In this document: piece by piece, positions 1-9,278 of the stretch | How the letters are laid out: each line of letters starts with the position of its first letter | Numbering within the stretch: position 1 is the stretch's first letter | Assembly: GCA_011032825.1 (NCBI GenBank) | Contig: JAADJZ010000001.1 | Coordinates: forward strand, 2,790,001-2,854,000 | DNA from: Massariosphaeria phaeospora | Lineage: Eukaryota; Ascomycota; Dothideomycetes; Pleosporales | Reading direction: 5' to 3' | DNA length: 64,000 bases | The notes under the pieces: model-generated | Database searches by the model: none | Seen by the model: only the letters and a program-made list of their open reading frames with translations | Told to the model about the DNA's origin: nothing | Position numbers and translations under genes: made by a program

Positions 1-54
1 AAGAGACCTTTTGCCTAAGAGAAATTTAGATTACTAACCATATTCCCTATACAG

Positions 55-880
55 AGGATGTGCTGGACTGGGGCTGGGGCAAAACCAGTAGTGCTCGCAA
101 GAATGTGGATTACCCGTACGAAATAGACGAGTACCGCGAGGCCGCTAAGCAGGACGACGATGACATGACCTATGTCACCTACAGGCACGAAAAGGATTAC
201 AAGAAAGATGGCCGTGATTACAAGGTAAGCTTCGCCAATTTCAGCTGTAAAGCTTTCTACTCTGTCAAGGGATGAATGGTCATGGCAAACGATGACCAAT
301 GAGTTCAACGAGGTCATCGCATCGATGTCATCACATCGATGAAAGAGAGACAAGCAGAATTCATCACTCAATGTCGTAAAATACACTAATCCTAGAGTAG
401 GGAACCGGTGCGATCGCGGAAATAGAAGTGGGGTCGAGCGGAGTCCTCTTCGCCGCAAATCTTGAAAGCCCTCTTGAAGCTGCTAGATCGACCTGGGCTA
501 GGCAGCCGGCCTCTGGTGAACTACCTCTTCTCCAACGGTCTTCTGACCTGCTATGGGCAGCTTACGAACCTGAAAAGAAGACTGGCCTCCGGCAGTGCTT
601 GTCTTGTCGAATCACAAATACGCCGACGCAAAACATCATCCTCCGGGCGCTTGGAAAAAAGGCTGGAAAGTGGCCAGGGGCCAGCTTTGATATTGGATCA
701 GATGAAGGACTCGCATTGCTGGGCTCTCCGAATGCGGCTGGGCCTGCATATCTCCTGATACAGCGGAAGAAGGAATTGGGGAATCGCTGCATAACTAAGG
801 TTACAGTGTTCAAAGAAGACAACAATCCGCACCCTTGGCTCCTGTTCGATATTGCGGAATGTAAAGTGGAGTATGCCTAG
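55..880 (+). CDS. 3' end of an unrecognised protein gene, cut by the window edge
   Basis: Two exons can be read. Positions 51-54 (acag), preceded by a branch-like ttactaac, look like a 3' splice site. The exon 55-224 then encodes an acidic, tyrosine-rich stretch with GTG CTG GAC TGG near its start. A gtaagc donor at 225 and an acceptor ending at 400, after cactaat, keep the frame open to a stop at 878-880. The last exon contains a compact segment (FDIGSDEGLALLG, then GPAYLLIQRKKELG) and ends LLFDIAECKVEYA. I do not recognise the family, although the last segment resembles uncharacterised fungal proteins. The antisense strand of 15-458 is also open and looks hydrophobic; I read that as the complement of Asp/Lys codons, not a gene. 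The 5' part lies outside the window. Confidence 0.55.
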
Positions 881-1567
881 TAGGGGTATATGGGCTGGAG
901 GTTTAAAGATAGGATGCCTAGTTAAACATAGCTAGCAAAGGGTAAAAGGTTCGTTACACATGAATTCCATGAATCCTCGTACATCATATCGTCTTATCTC
1001 CTACTTCTTTCTAAACACTCCTACGACTTCAAACTCCCTTACGTCCCCCAACGCACCTAATACCCAACTCAATCCCAACTGTTTCAACTTCTCCAAACTC
1101 TACTACGCTCCGCAATGCACAGCCAACAAACATCAGTCTAGCTTTACTTCTAATATCACGACAAAACACTCTCTCTTCGCCTGTCGTCTCTTCCCTCCTC
1201 GAGTCCTTCTCCCCTTCCCCCAAATTACCATCCCGACTACTGTCTATACCTCTAGTCTAATCCATCAACATACTCCGCCGCACCGCCCAAACCTTCCCAC
1301 CCCATCCCCTCCTATCCTATGAGGTGATTCGTCTGATCAATAGCGAGTATAGCCTCAACCTGATCTAGACTCACTGTAGGATAACACTATAAGGTAAACA
1401 ATAGTTGCCTTTACCCCAAAGGACTTACGTTACACTTGAACGAGGAGATGAAAACTGTAAACCCTCCTATCCTATATCATCCTATTTAATTCCACCTCCA
1501 CTCATCTCACTCACCACGCGTCAAGCGACCCGATAATAAAGTATCCGCTAGCGGAGCGAGCTAGTGC
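881..1567. other. Intergenic region, pyrimidine-rich
   Basis: No supportable gene. The + strand from about 960 to 1320 is rich in C and T and gives an open frame of low-complexity Ser/Pro/Thr/Asn that has no start context or domain. It could be 3' flank of the upstream gene and 5' flank of the next. Confidence 0.4.
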
Positions 1568-2380
1568 GTGGGACGGTTGGGTCGATCGCTTCTGCTCGGG
1601 AGCACAGGGACTCACCTAAATCCCACCTTCTTTCTCGACAAACACAGTAATCGCAAACACGAGACTCACTCGCTGCGATGCGTTACCTTCTCAGCGGCGT
1701 GCACAGCGCGCTGCCTCACACATCGTATCGAATACATGCGCGCAAAGCGAAACGTAACTCAACTCAACCTGGTACCTATAACCGAACCGCGTCCACAACA
1801 CGGCAACACCAAGATGCCGAAGTCAAAGCGTTCCCAATCCATAGCGACGGGGTTTACATGGCCGAGTTCAACTTTGACGCGCACGCGCACACGCACATCG
1901 CCATCGCAAATACCAGCGACAAAAGCACTAGAAGAGATCGCGATACCGTCGTCTAGCTCCGCAACTCCTACGCCAACGCCAACGTCAACGTCGACGTCAA
2001 CGCTGCATTCAAGTCTTGCGACATCCATACCTACACTCGTTAATCCCGCAGGCTCGCAACCACCCTCCGCGGCGATACCAACAATCATACTCCCACCCCC
2101 CTCTTCGCCCTCAACATCCCCGACGCCCAGACCTCCTACGTCCACACCCACCGCTTCCCCCTCCCCCTCCGCAAACGCATCCCCCTCCCAAATAGCCTCG
2201 AAAATCGCCGGCGTAACCCTCGCCAGCCTCTTTTTCCTCGTCTTCGTATTCGGCATCGCGCTTATAGCGCGGCAGAAGTGGCGGCTGCGAAAAAAGGGAC
2301 GCGCTGGTAGTGGTGATAGGGAAGAAGGGATAGCGCCAGTGTTCGTGGGTAGAAGGAAAGAGGTGGGGCGGAGCTTTTAG
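1568..2380 (+). CDS. Possible Ser/Thr/Pro-rich single-pass membrane protein
   Basis: An open frame of 270 codons. Its second half looks like a type I membrane protein: a long Ser/Thr/Pro-rich, probably O-glycosylated stalk (about residues 95-205), one membrane segment (IAGVTLASLFFLVFVFGIAL), then a basic stop-transfer stretch (RQKWRLRKKGR) and a short tail. This layout is known from fungal wall-stress sensors (WSC/Mid2 type) and other mucin-like proteins. The first 80 or so codons do not form a signal peptide, so the true 5' end may lie in an upstream exon that I could not place, or translation may begin at an internal ATG. The opposite strand is also open over 1759-2256, which weakens the case. 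No WSC cysteines are seen. Confidence 0.4.
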   Translation: MGRLGRSLLLGSTGTHLNPTFFLDKHSNRKHETHSLRCVTFSAACTARCLTHRIEYMRAKRNVTQLNLVPITEPRPQHGNTKMPKSKRSQSIATGFTWPSSTLTRTRTRTSPSQIPATKALEEIAIPSSSSATPTPTPTSTSTSTLHSSLATSIPTLVNPAGSQPPSAAIPTIILPPPSSPSTSPTPRPPTSTPTASPSPSANASPSQIASKIAGVTLASLFFLVFVFGIALIARQKWRLRKKGRAGSGDREEGIAPVFVGRRKEVGRSF

Positions 2381-2582
2381 GGGGGCGCAAGTGTTGGGGA
2401 TAAAGATGAGGATGCGAGGCGGTAGGGAATTGCTCTGATCTGATCGGGGAGAACTGGGAGAACTGGAATAGCACAGTAGAAAGTAAAACGAAAATGGCAA
2501 TGGCCGAGCAGTGACAAAAGAATCCATAAGCAACCCGTACCAAACTCTATCCAAAGCTGCCCCCTTACCTCTCACCCATAAG
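2381..2582. other. Short flank before the listerin remnant
   Basis: Minus-strand open frames overlap this stretch but are low complexity and carry no domain. The listerin stop codon lies at its right edge on the minus strand. Confidence 0.3.
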
Positions 2583-2806
2583 TAAACGGATTCCTACAAA
2601 GCGGACACGAACTACTCCTACTACTTTTAAACCACTTAAACAAGCACGCTCTATAAAACAAATTCTTGCACGTCTAGCACCTTTTATCTGGCAGCTTCCT
2701 ATTACTTCCGACAATACTGTAGCAAATCGCGCACTTGGACTGGCCCTTCATCGCGCTATCTACATTTGTCACGGTTTGGAGTCTCTCCTGCCTCACGTGT
2801 AGTGGC
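2583..2806 (-). pseudogene. LTN1: Listerin (LTN1/RKR1) C-terminal RING fragment, broken
   Basis: The minus strand from about 2745 downward encodes the terminal RING of listerin, the E3 ligase of ribosome-associated quality control that ubiquitinates nascent chains on stalled 60S subunits. Visible parts are GQSKCAICYSIVGSNRKLP, then KRC, a TAG codon, [18 protein letters not shown], and [12 protein letters not shown] before the stop. The spacing of CxxC, CxTCxxxF, CLxKWF and CPLC is that of the family. The in-frame TAG between KRC and TCKN fits a CAG-to-TAG change of the RIP type. A tgtag acceptor-like site just before the exon suggests an intron between RWD and RING. The fragment is separated from its upstream part (7990-8474) by two transposons, so it cannot make a normal protein. 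Confidence 0.75.
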
Positions 2807-2814
2807 GCCTCACC
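2807..2814. repeat. 8 bp target-site duplication, left copy (gcctcacc)
   Basis: gcctcacc lies immediately before the left inverted repeat of the hAT element and recurs exactly at 5859-5866, directly after the right inverted repeat. Duplication of 8 bp is the hallmark of hAT transposition. Confidence 0.9.
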
Positions 2815-5800
2815 CAGACTTGTCAACAATCCGTCCAATCCAATCCGGGTCCCCGGATTGAATGGATTGACAAGAAATCTCTCCTGGATTGGCTTGAATG
2901 GATTGTTTAGGGATTTGGGGGGTGGACGGATTGATAGATTGGATGGATTGATTAGTAAGCTAACTATTGGTGAATTGCCCAATATATTCGTCGATCTCAT
3001 GGATAGTGATATCGTACGTGTTCGTAGGTTTGTAAGGCGTTTTGAAGCGCTCAATCTCAAGGCGTTTCCAGGATCGGAGGCTCTGTAAAGCGGATAGTAA
3101 ATCTGGCCTCATATTGAGTCTCCGTACGCCTAAAAGATTAGCCAATTCACTAAAGGTCCTCTCACAATCGGCTGCTAAGGCTGGGATACTCAATATATTC
3201 ATAGCAAACCGCGCCAAAACAGGGTATTGATGCTTCTTTGACAACCAGTAGGCAATTGGCAGCTGAGCAAGCTTGTGGGCTGGATCAATTGGTTTCTCCG
3301 CGCTCTAGAGCTCATACTCGTTAGTAATCTCCTCCGCAATCTCCGCCTCTCTCATAGAAGCTAGCATAAACTCAGTACAGTTGACGGCGTAGTCAAAACG
3401 TTGCCGCTTAGCAGGCGGCGGCGTAGCTGAATCGGCAGCGGCAATTTTAGATGCTAGCTTAGCGCCCGCCCAAAGTAATTAAAAGCCTTTGTTGTTTGCC
3501 TCTAGCTACTCCTTGCGGAGATAGAGGCTATCTACGTCATCGTATTCGGCAGGTACTCGCTAGGCAGTATCGATGAAGTTTTTGTACGCTGGGTAGAGGC
3601 GTAGGGCACAGTAATACGCCAGGGCGTCTTTAAATTTGGCGTAGTATTTTTCCAGCTTACTAATAGCGAGATTGAGGTTTGTTTTGACGTGATCCTTAGG
3701 CGCGTTAGGATCGTTGTAATCTACTGCCTCTACGCGATCCTGTTGAGCCTGTAGCGTAGCGAGGAGCCACTCAAACGTAGGGATAACCTCTCAAATCGCG
3801 CCGTAGCGACCAGCCTTGCCCCGACCTTCGAGCCAGCTAGTCGCCTTCTTGAAAGGCTTGAGCAACTCGATATACTCAGTAATAGTAGCCTAATTTCTGC
3901 TAGTAAGCTCTCTCTCACGTATATACAGGCGTGGCTGGCTGGCCTCCGAAGAGCGAGCTTCCGCCCGAGATCGCTGTCGGTTTGCGGGGCGGTTGCTCTC
4001 GCCGATTTTGTAGCCCATATAATCGTCCAGAGGCACCCTAAGGTCGACGGCGCGCTCAAACGTATCGTAGTAGGAGTTCTAGCGAGTTTTGACTAGCTTT
4101 TTGAGTTCTCTTGGCGTAAAGTTCGTGAGATTTAGCGACGTTGCCTTATCTCGCTGGTATCCCTCCAAAAGCTCGCGCGCCTGCGGCGTATAGATTGAGG
4201 CGATAACGTCAAACAGTACGCCTAGCGGGCTAGCTTTGCGCTACTCGTTCATGTACTGTTCCTCTGCTTGGGGCGAGTTAGCAGGTGCTGCGCAAGAGGC
4301 AGCGGCAGGAAGGGAAAGGGCAATACGTACTACTAAATTCTCCTGCGAGTTCTCAAACGCGTCGCGATTCTAGCCAAAGATAACGTTTTGGGCAGCGAGA
4401 TTGAGTATATGGCAGCTGCAGCGCAATCTCCGGTGGCTCGGGTTGAAGCCGTACTCCTTCGCTAGCTCGTTAACGGCAGTATCGTTGTTTGTTGCGTTAT
4501 TAAGCACAAAGTAACCCAGGGCTTCTTTTCGTATATGAAACTGGTGGAGAGTTGAGCTCACGATTGCTGCGATATTTGAACCAGAGTGGTCGCCCGATAG
4601 CGTCGGCAGGCCAAGAAAGTAATCTACTTGTTGACCCGCTGCGTTCAAGTGGTGTACGCAGATTCCGGTAATAGCGCGTTTGCCGCCGTATAAGGTCCAG
4701 TTGTCAAAAGATACGTGTATAGCGGATTTGGCTGCCTTTATGTAGCTCACGACGGCGGGTAGGTAGGCGTTGTATTCATCTATAATGTGCGACCGGAGAG
4801 TGTTGTAGCTGCTCCACAAAACGCGCTCAGCGAGCGGATTAGCAGCCTTGATTATATCTCGAAAGGCAGGCACCTCTACAACGCGCAGAGCTTGGTTATC
4901 AGCAGCCACCCACTCGATGAGCGCCTGCTGAAAAGCGAGCGCCGAAAAGGTATCGGCGACGGCGTTTGCTACCTCTTGACTCACATCAACGCCCTGTCGC
5001 TGTAGAGCGGAGATGATAGATGCCTCTTTCTTAAACCGAATTGGGCCATCTTTGCCGACTTCGTGGCTAGGTCGCCGCGCCTCGAGGTGCCGATGGATAG
5101 CAGAGGTTGAAGTTGCTACCTTAAACAACCCGTTTTGCTTGTGTATATGGCAGTATTTGCACAGCCAATACAGCGCCTTATGCTTGCGATGGTATACGCG
5201 CCAGCCGTATTAAAAAACCTAGCTTGTTAAGGCACGTTTAGCAGCGTATTGAGGCTTCTGTAAATTAGGTACGTGCGACCAAACAAGGCCTTCATAGTCC
5301 TCATCATCGTCAGTGGAGGCAGAGACAGCGAGAGGATCGAGATCGAGTGGCGCGTCAGATGTTGACTGTGCATCGGTTGCCTGGTACGAGGAAGCTGCGC
5401 CGGCGGCGTTTTGCGTGGACTGGGAGTTAAGGACCCGCTCAAATACTTCATTAAGCTGCCGATTCATCTGCGAGGTTAGTTTGAGCGAAAAATCGCGATA
5501 AACATACGTACTTTCGTGGGTGTGGGCGATCGTAGTGAGTGCGCGTTAATCTCGGCGCGTCGAAAATCTTGGGTCGCGAGATATTTCGGGGCAGCGTAAT
5601 CGATTTTCCGGGGCGGCTAGGCCTAATACGGCCGGTTGAGCGAGGGCGAGAAAGTAATTTTACAGGATTCGAACTGGAGAGTATATTATATTTTATATTT
5701 TTACGCCTCCGCTAGCTATCAACACCTAGAATCTTGAAGGACCTCTGTACGCAAAATAATCAATCCGTAAACAATCCGTCCAATCAATCTGGGACCTCTG

Positions 5801-5858
5801 GATTGAATGGATTGCTAGTAATCAATCTGTCAATCCGGACGGATTGTTGACAAGTCTG
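2815..5858 (-). mobile_element. hAT-superfamily DNA transposon, 3044 bp, RIP-decayed
   Basis: The ends are perfect 22 bp inverted repeats beginning CAGACTTGTCAAC (2815-2836 and 5837-5858), flanked by 8 bp duplications. Just inside each end lie several copies of a short aatccgtcc / ggattgaatggattg motif in both orientations, typical of subterminal transposase-binding clusters. A single minus-strand transposase fills the interior and is broken by TAG/TAA codons. It lies between the two halves of a listerin gene and only 5 bp from the pogo-like element to its right, so the pair arrived in adjacent positions. Stop codons of the CAG, CAA or TGG to TAG/TAA kind suggest RIP after insertion. Confidence 0.92.
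2960..5467 (-). pseudogene. hAT transposase, degenerate
   Basis: Three open pieces on the minus strand follow the family order. 5467-5219 starts with MNRQLNEVFERVLN and has an acidic tail. 5218-4370 contains a BED-type zinc finger (CKYCHIHK then SAIHRHLE), the segment SFDNWTLYGGKRAITGI, and LRCSCHILNLAAQ, all usual in fungal hAT transposases. 3244-2960 is the C-terminal dimerisation region (FAMNILSIPALAADCERTFS, then LNMRPDLLSALQSLRSW). Between them the frame is interrupted repeatedly; for example TAG follows NVIFG at about 4370, and TAA precedes the BED segment. Almost all stops can be explained by C-to-T changes at CpA on one strand or the other. The full ORF would be about 800 codons. The element is not autonomous in this state. 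Confidence 0.88.
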
Positions 5859-5866
5859 GCCTCACC
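5859..5866. repeat. 8 bp target-site duplication, right copy (gcctcacc)
   Basis: Exact copy of 2807-2814, directly abutting the right hAT inverted repeat. Confidence 0.9.
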
Positions 5867-5871
5867 TACTA

Positions 5872-7988
5872 TGCAGGTCGGGCTTGTGCCCCACTCGGGC
5901 TCGTGCCCTACCAAACAACATGCTTACTACTACAAAAATGCAGTTATTGCAACAGCAGTACAAGCTATTATCGCGAGATTTATTGTTTTTATTACTCTGT
6001 AGAAGCGTACGAATAAGTTTTACTATCTAAGTTTTCGCGAGAGAGTGATCGCGCGGCCCCGAGAGCTGACTTTGGGTGGAGGTGCTAGTGCAGCTTCTAA
6101 GGACGACGGACGAGCTGCAGCACTGCCTTTGGCTCGTTTTAGCTTGCACTTTGCTAGAGGTGCTTTTAAAGCTTTACGCTTGCTTCTATAAGAAATTATA
6201 GAAGCCTGCCTAGTGTTTTAAGTAGCTTTTCTAGCCTCTTGAGCAGCTACCTGTTCTGCTTTTATCCGATCTCGCACCTCCTTGGCTCTCTCTCTCGCAA
6301 CACGACGCTTTTTCTTCTCTTGCTCCTTAAGGAGCTTGGCAGCAGCTTGAAGCTCTTTTCTGTTTGACTTTGCTAGCTTCTCCTACTCTTTTTAGTGTTG
6401 CTTTTTTGCTTTACGCTTACGTGCTCGCTCGAACTTAGAGAGTAACTAGAAAGTAGCACTACCGTGGTACTCTTCTTTACGCTGCAAATTAAGAGGTTTG
6501 CTAGCGTTCTTGCGCTGCTTCTTGGCAGTAAGAGCATTCCTTAGGCCGCTGTTCTTATAGTGTAGTACCTCGTTTTAAACTTAAAGTTAGTGTAGCGTTT
6601 GGAAAAGCTTCTGCGAGATTTCTGCTAAAGTATTCTTTACTGCAGCACGTATAAGACAATCTATCTACTTTTAGTCTTTAAAAAAGAGAGCTAAAGGCTG
6701 TTTTTTACTCTTATCATTGTCCTATTTGCGAAAACGCTTGAGTACAACGTTAGCCTTTATAGAGGCAATACTAGTAGCTTCAAACGCTTTAAAAACTAGT
6801 TTTGTTGTAAACTTAGACTCCTAGGCACTCTAGAACAGTAGAAAGAAGTTTCTTTTCTAGACAGCTAGCAACTTTTGCGTTTTAAAGAGGTAATTGGTAA
6901 GCTTGGCAAAGTAGTTGCTGCTAAGAGGTTTAAAGTAAACTACGTTAAGAAGCTGCAGCGTATAGGTCGAGTAAAAGAGAAACACAGCTAGCAGTATTCT
7001 GTAAGCCTCGTAGTATTTAATAAAGTCTATTAAAAAGTAGCTGCCGTAGCCGTTGAGTATAAGAAAACGCCAATCTCGGCCAAAACGTGCTTTTTGCTTC
7101 GTTTCACAGTTGAAAACCTGCTCTAACTAGGCTAATTTGATGTTATTATTCGTTTATCCTATTAGTAAGGAGCTTACAAACACGCCGTGCTTTTCTGCTT
7201 TAATTTAAGCTACTTATAAAGCTTAGAGTGTGCAGTTAGCTAACGAGTATATAAAGGCTAGCAACAAAACACTTTTATCTGCTCTAATAGTTGCTACGAC
7301 TGTTACCTACTCTTGAGAGCTATCTTAAAGCGCTGCTTAGACTTTCTTTTGCTCTTATTAAAGCTAACTAAACACTCGTTTTAAGCGTTCTGTGACACTA
7401 ATTATAAAGCTTTTTTTATCTATATTGTAAGTATTACAAGGCTTTACTTTATACTAAACAATTTTATAATGTAAAAAGTTAAAGTACAACTCGTACTTGC
7501 GTCGTAAGTTAGCCTAGTAGCGTACAACGTCTATGCTAGCGCTCTATTTAGAGATAAAATAGTTGCGGTTGCGGTTGATAAAGCGCGTAACCTAGCTATT
7601 GCCAACGTGTTGTTTTGATATATTTAACGCAAAATTTTGTATTATCGCCTTTGTAGGAGGTAGCCTACGAGCCGTTAACTCTCTAATATACTGTACGAGT
7701 CTCTTCTTTTGTTGTAGGCTAAGTATTTGTTGCGAAGCGTACCTAGCTGCCTAAGGGCCTGTCTAGCCCGTCCACCTCCGCCGCAGCGTTGAGTACTCGA
7801 CACCATGTTTTTTCGCGATACTCTAGATACTGAAATCTTCGTCTTGTTCGTGCAATTTTAAATCTGCAATTGCTTTATTAATTAGTGCCATAGTTGTTGA
7901 GTTATTATGTGCTAAAGAAGATAGGATAAGTGTGTTGTTTTGGTGAGAGTAGGGCACGAGCCCGAGTGGGGCACAAGCCCGACCTGCA
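5872..7988 (-). mobile_element. pogo/Fot1-like DNA transposon G, about 2.1 kb, RIP-decayed
   Basis: About 41 bp of perfect inverted repeat (5871-5911 against 7949-7989) starts TGCAGGTCGGGCTTGTGCCC and bounds this AT-rich element. The similarity extends loosely further inward (CAAACAAC). The left flank is TA and the right flank TG, so the expected TA target duplication is imperfect. A degenerate transposase reads inward from the right end on the minus strand. The element sits between the RWD-like part of a listerin gene (right) and the hAT element (left). It belongs to the same family as element C further right, judged by similar N-terminal transposase residues. Confidence 0.85.
5930..7900 (-). 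pseudogene. pogo/Fot1-like transposase of element G, degenerate
   Basis: The minus strand starts at about 7890 with MALINKAIADLKLHEQDEDF. A helix-turn-helix segment follows (KKYGVEYSTLRRRW), then a CENP-B-type DNA-binding region (LSLQQKKRLVQYIRELTARR) and IIQNFALNISKQHVG. Further on is YNIDKKSFIISV, where Fot1 relatives have the first catalytic Asp. Many TAG and TAA codons interrupt the frame. The order of domains is the usual one for Fot1/pogo transposases (Psq-type HTH, CENP-B HTH, DDE). The last part, near 5930-6500, is lysine-rich, as in other fungal members. Not functional. Confidence 0.8.
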
Positions 7989-7989
7989 T

Positions 7990-8474
7990 GGTACGCTGAG
8001 GTGCGACTACCCATTCTGCACTAGCGCTATTTACAGCCCCTCATGTATATCTACCGTTCGTAGCTACACACAATACAACCTCAGTTCAATCCTCAATTCC
8101 ATGCGCGTTGCCCACAATCCCTGACAACATTGCGCTTGAACGTGTTCAGCGCGTCGATCAAGCTGCCGTTGAAGATGGTGATGGCGCCGAGCGACGTGCG
8201 CAGCCAGGACTGCCATTTCTGCTCGTTGACGGCGACGCGGTTGATGCCTTCGATGTAGGCGTTGGCGAGCGGGAAGGCGGGAGGGAGCGTGATGCGCATG
8301 GCCATGGTTTGCTCGTCGACGGTGTAGGAGGCGGTGATTTCGCGGGCGCAAGGGGCGACTTTGACGGCGAAGGGGAGGTCCGGGTCGGAGGAGGTTTGCG
8401 AGGTAGACCAGTCGGTTACGGATTAGAGCGCGGCGGATATGACTAGTAGCGAGATCTAAGACTAGGTTAGCCAC
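7990..8474 (-). pseudogene. LTN1: Listerin (LTN1/RKR1) RWD-like domain fragment, broken
   Basis: The minus strand from about 8445 to 8130 encodes the domain that precedes the RING in listerin. It contains ASYTVDEQTMAMRITLPPAF, then PLANAYIEGINRVAVNEQKW, QSWLRTSLGAITIFNGSLID, and ALNTFKRNVV, where the family continues within a few residues to the RING. Here that continuation lies beyond the two transposons, at 2583-2745. An in-frame TAA just upstream of SVTDW (about 8424) fits CAA-to-TAA, a RIP-type change. Upstream of about 8474 the reading frame is lost in AT-rich sequence, so the rest of this large gene (usually about 1600 residues) is absent from the window. It may be a duplicated copy or the only copy; I cannot tell. 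Confidence 0.78.
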
Positions 8475-8715
8475 GACGAAGTTGAGCTAGTAACGTTTTG
8501 CTTACGAATTTCTCTGCCTAGAGCTCTAAAGTAACAGCAATAGGCTGTAATTTGCAATTTATGTACTATAATTTAGCTAAAGATTAAATGTGCTTTAGAG
8601 AAAAAAAGTACAAGTGTGTTAGAAGCTATTGCGCATCGCGCTTTAGTACTTCAATGTCTAGCATGTAAAATATAATGTTAAGTCTAAATATATTAACAAG
8701 CTTGTTATGTGCATA
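8475..8715. other. AT-rich spacer between the listerin fragment and the transposon nest
   Basis: No gene is seen. Composition matches the RIP-affected block to the right. It may hold an older unrecognised element whose right end lies near 16610. Confidence 0.3.
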
Positions 8716-9278
8716 ACGTACTCTACGAGCGAGTTGCTTACACAAGCAAGTTGCTTACCTACGCTAAGCTTTCTTTCTACTACCTACTACTTTTTTTTTA
8801 CTACTTTCTCTCTACTACTTAGTACAAGTTAAAATAACTTAAATTACTTAGAATTAACTACTATATCTACTTTATACGTGCGCTTGTTGTGCTTTAGCTT
8901 GCCGCAGCGTCTACAGCGTTTTAAAAGCTAGCTGCTCTAATTACTAGCATTACTACAAGCTTTTTTTTTGCTTTTTTTTTATTACTACGCGTTTTAAACG
9001 CTTTAAGAGCTATTAAGCGCACGCTTTTTTTAACTGTTAAAGTACTTTTCTGCTGTATACGCTTTTTTTTGTGCAACTTACGTTGCAAAAAAGCTTTATT
9101 TGTAGTTTAAAGCTTATTAACTTAGTTGCGTAGTAGTAGCATAAAAGCTGCTACGTACTTCGCGCCTTTAAAGAGCTTTTTAAAACTATTAACTATTAAA
9201 GTACAAAAGCTATTTACATGCTTCTTTATTCTCTTTTAAATTAGCTTTAATTGCAACTTAAATTTATAAATATTACTA

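Noticed and set aside
15..458. Minus-strand ORF with apparent membrane segments
   Set aside because: The opposite strand is a spliced, acidic/lysine-rich exon whose complement automatically reads as Val/Leu/Ile; the splice signals support the + strand.
960..1322. + strand ORF of 120 codons
   Set aside because: Low-complexity pyrimidine-rich sequence, no domain, no splice or start support.
1759..2256. Minus-strand Gly/Val-rich ORF
   Set aside because: Antisense of Ser/Thr/Pro codons of the candidate membrane protein.
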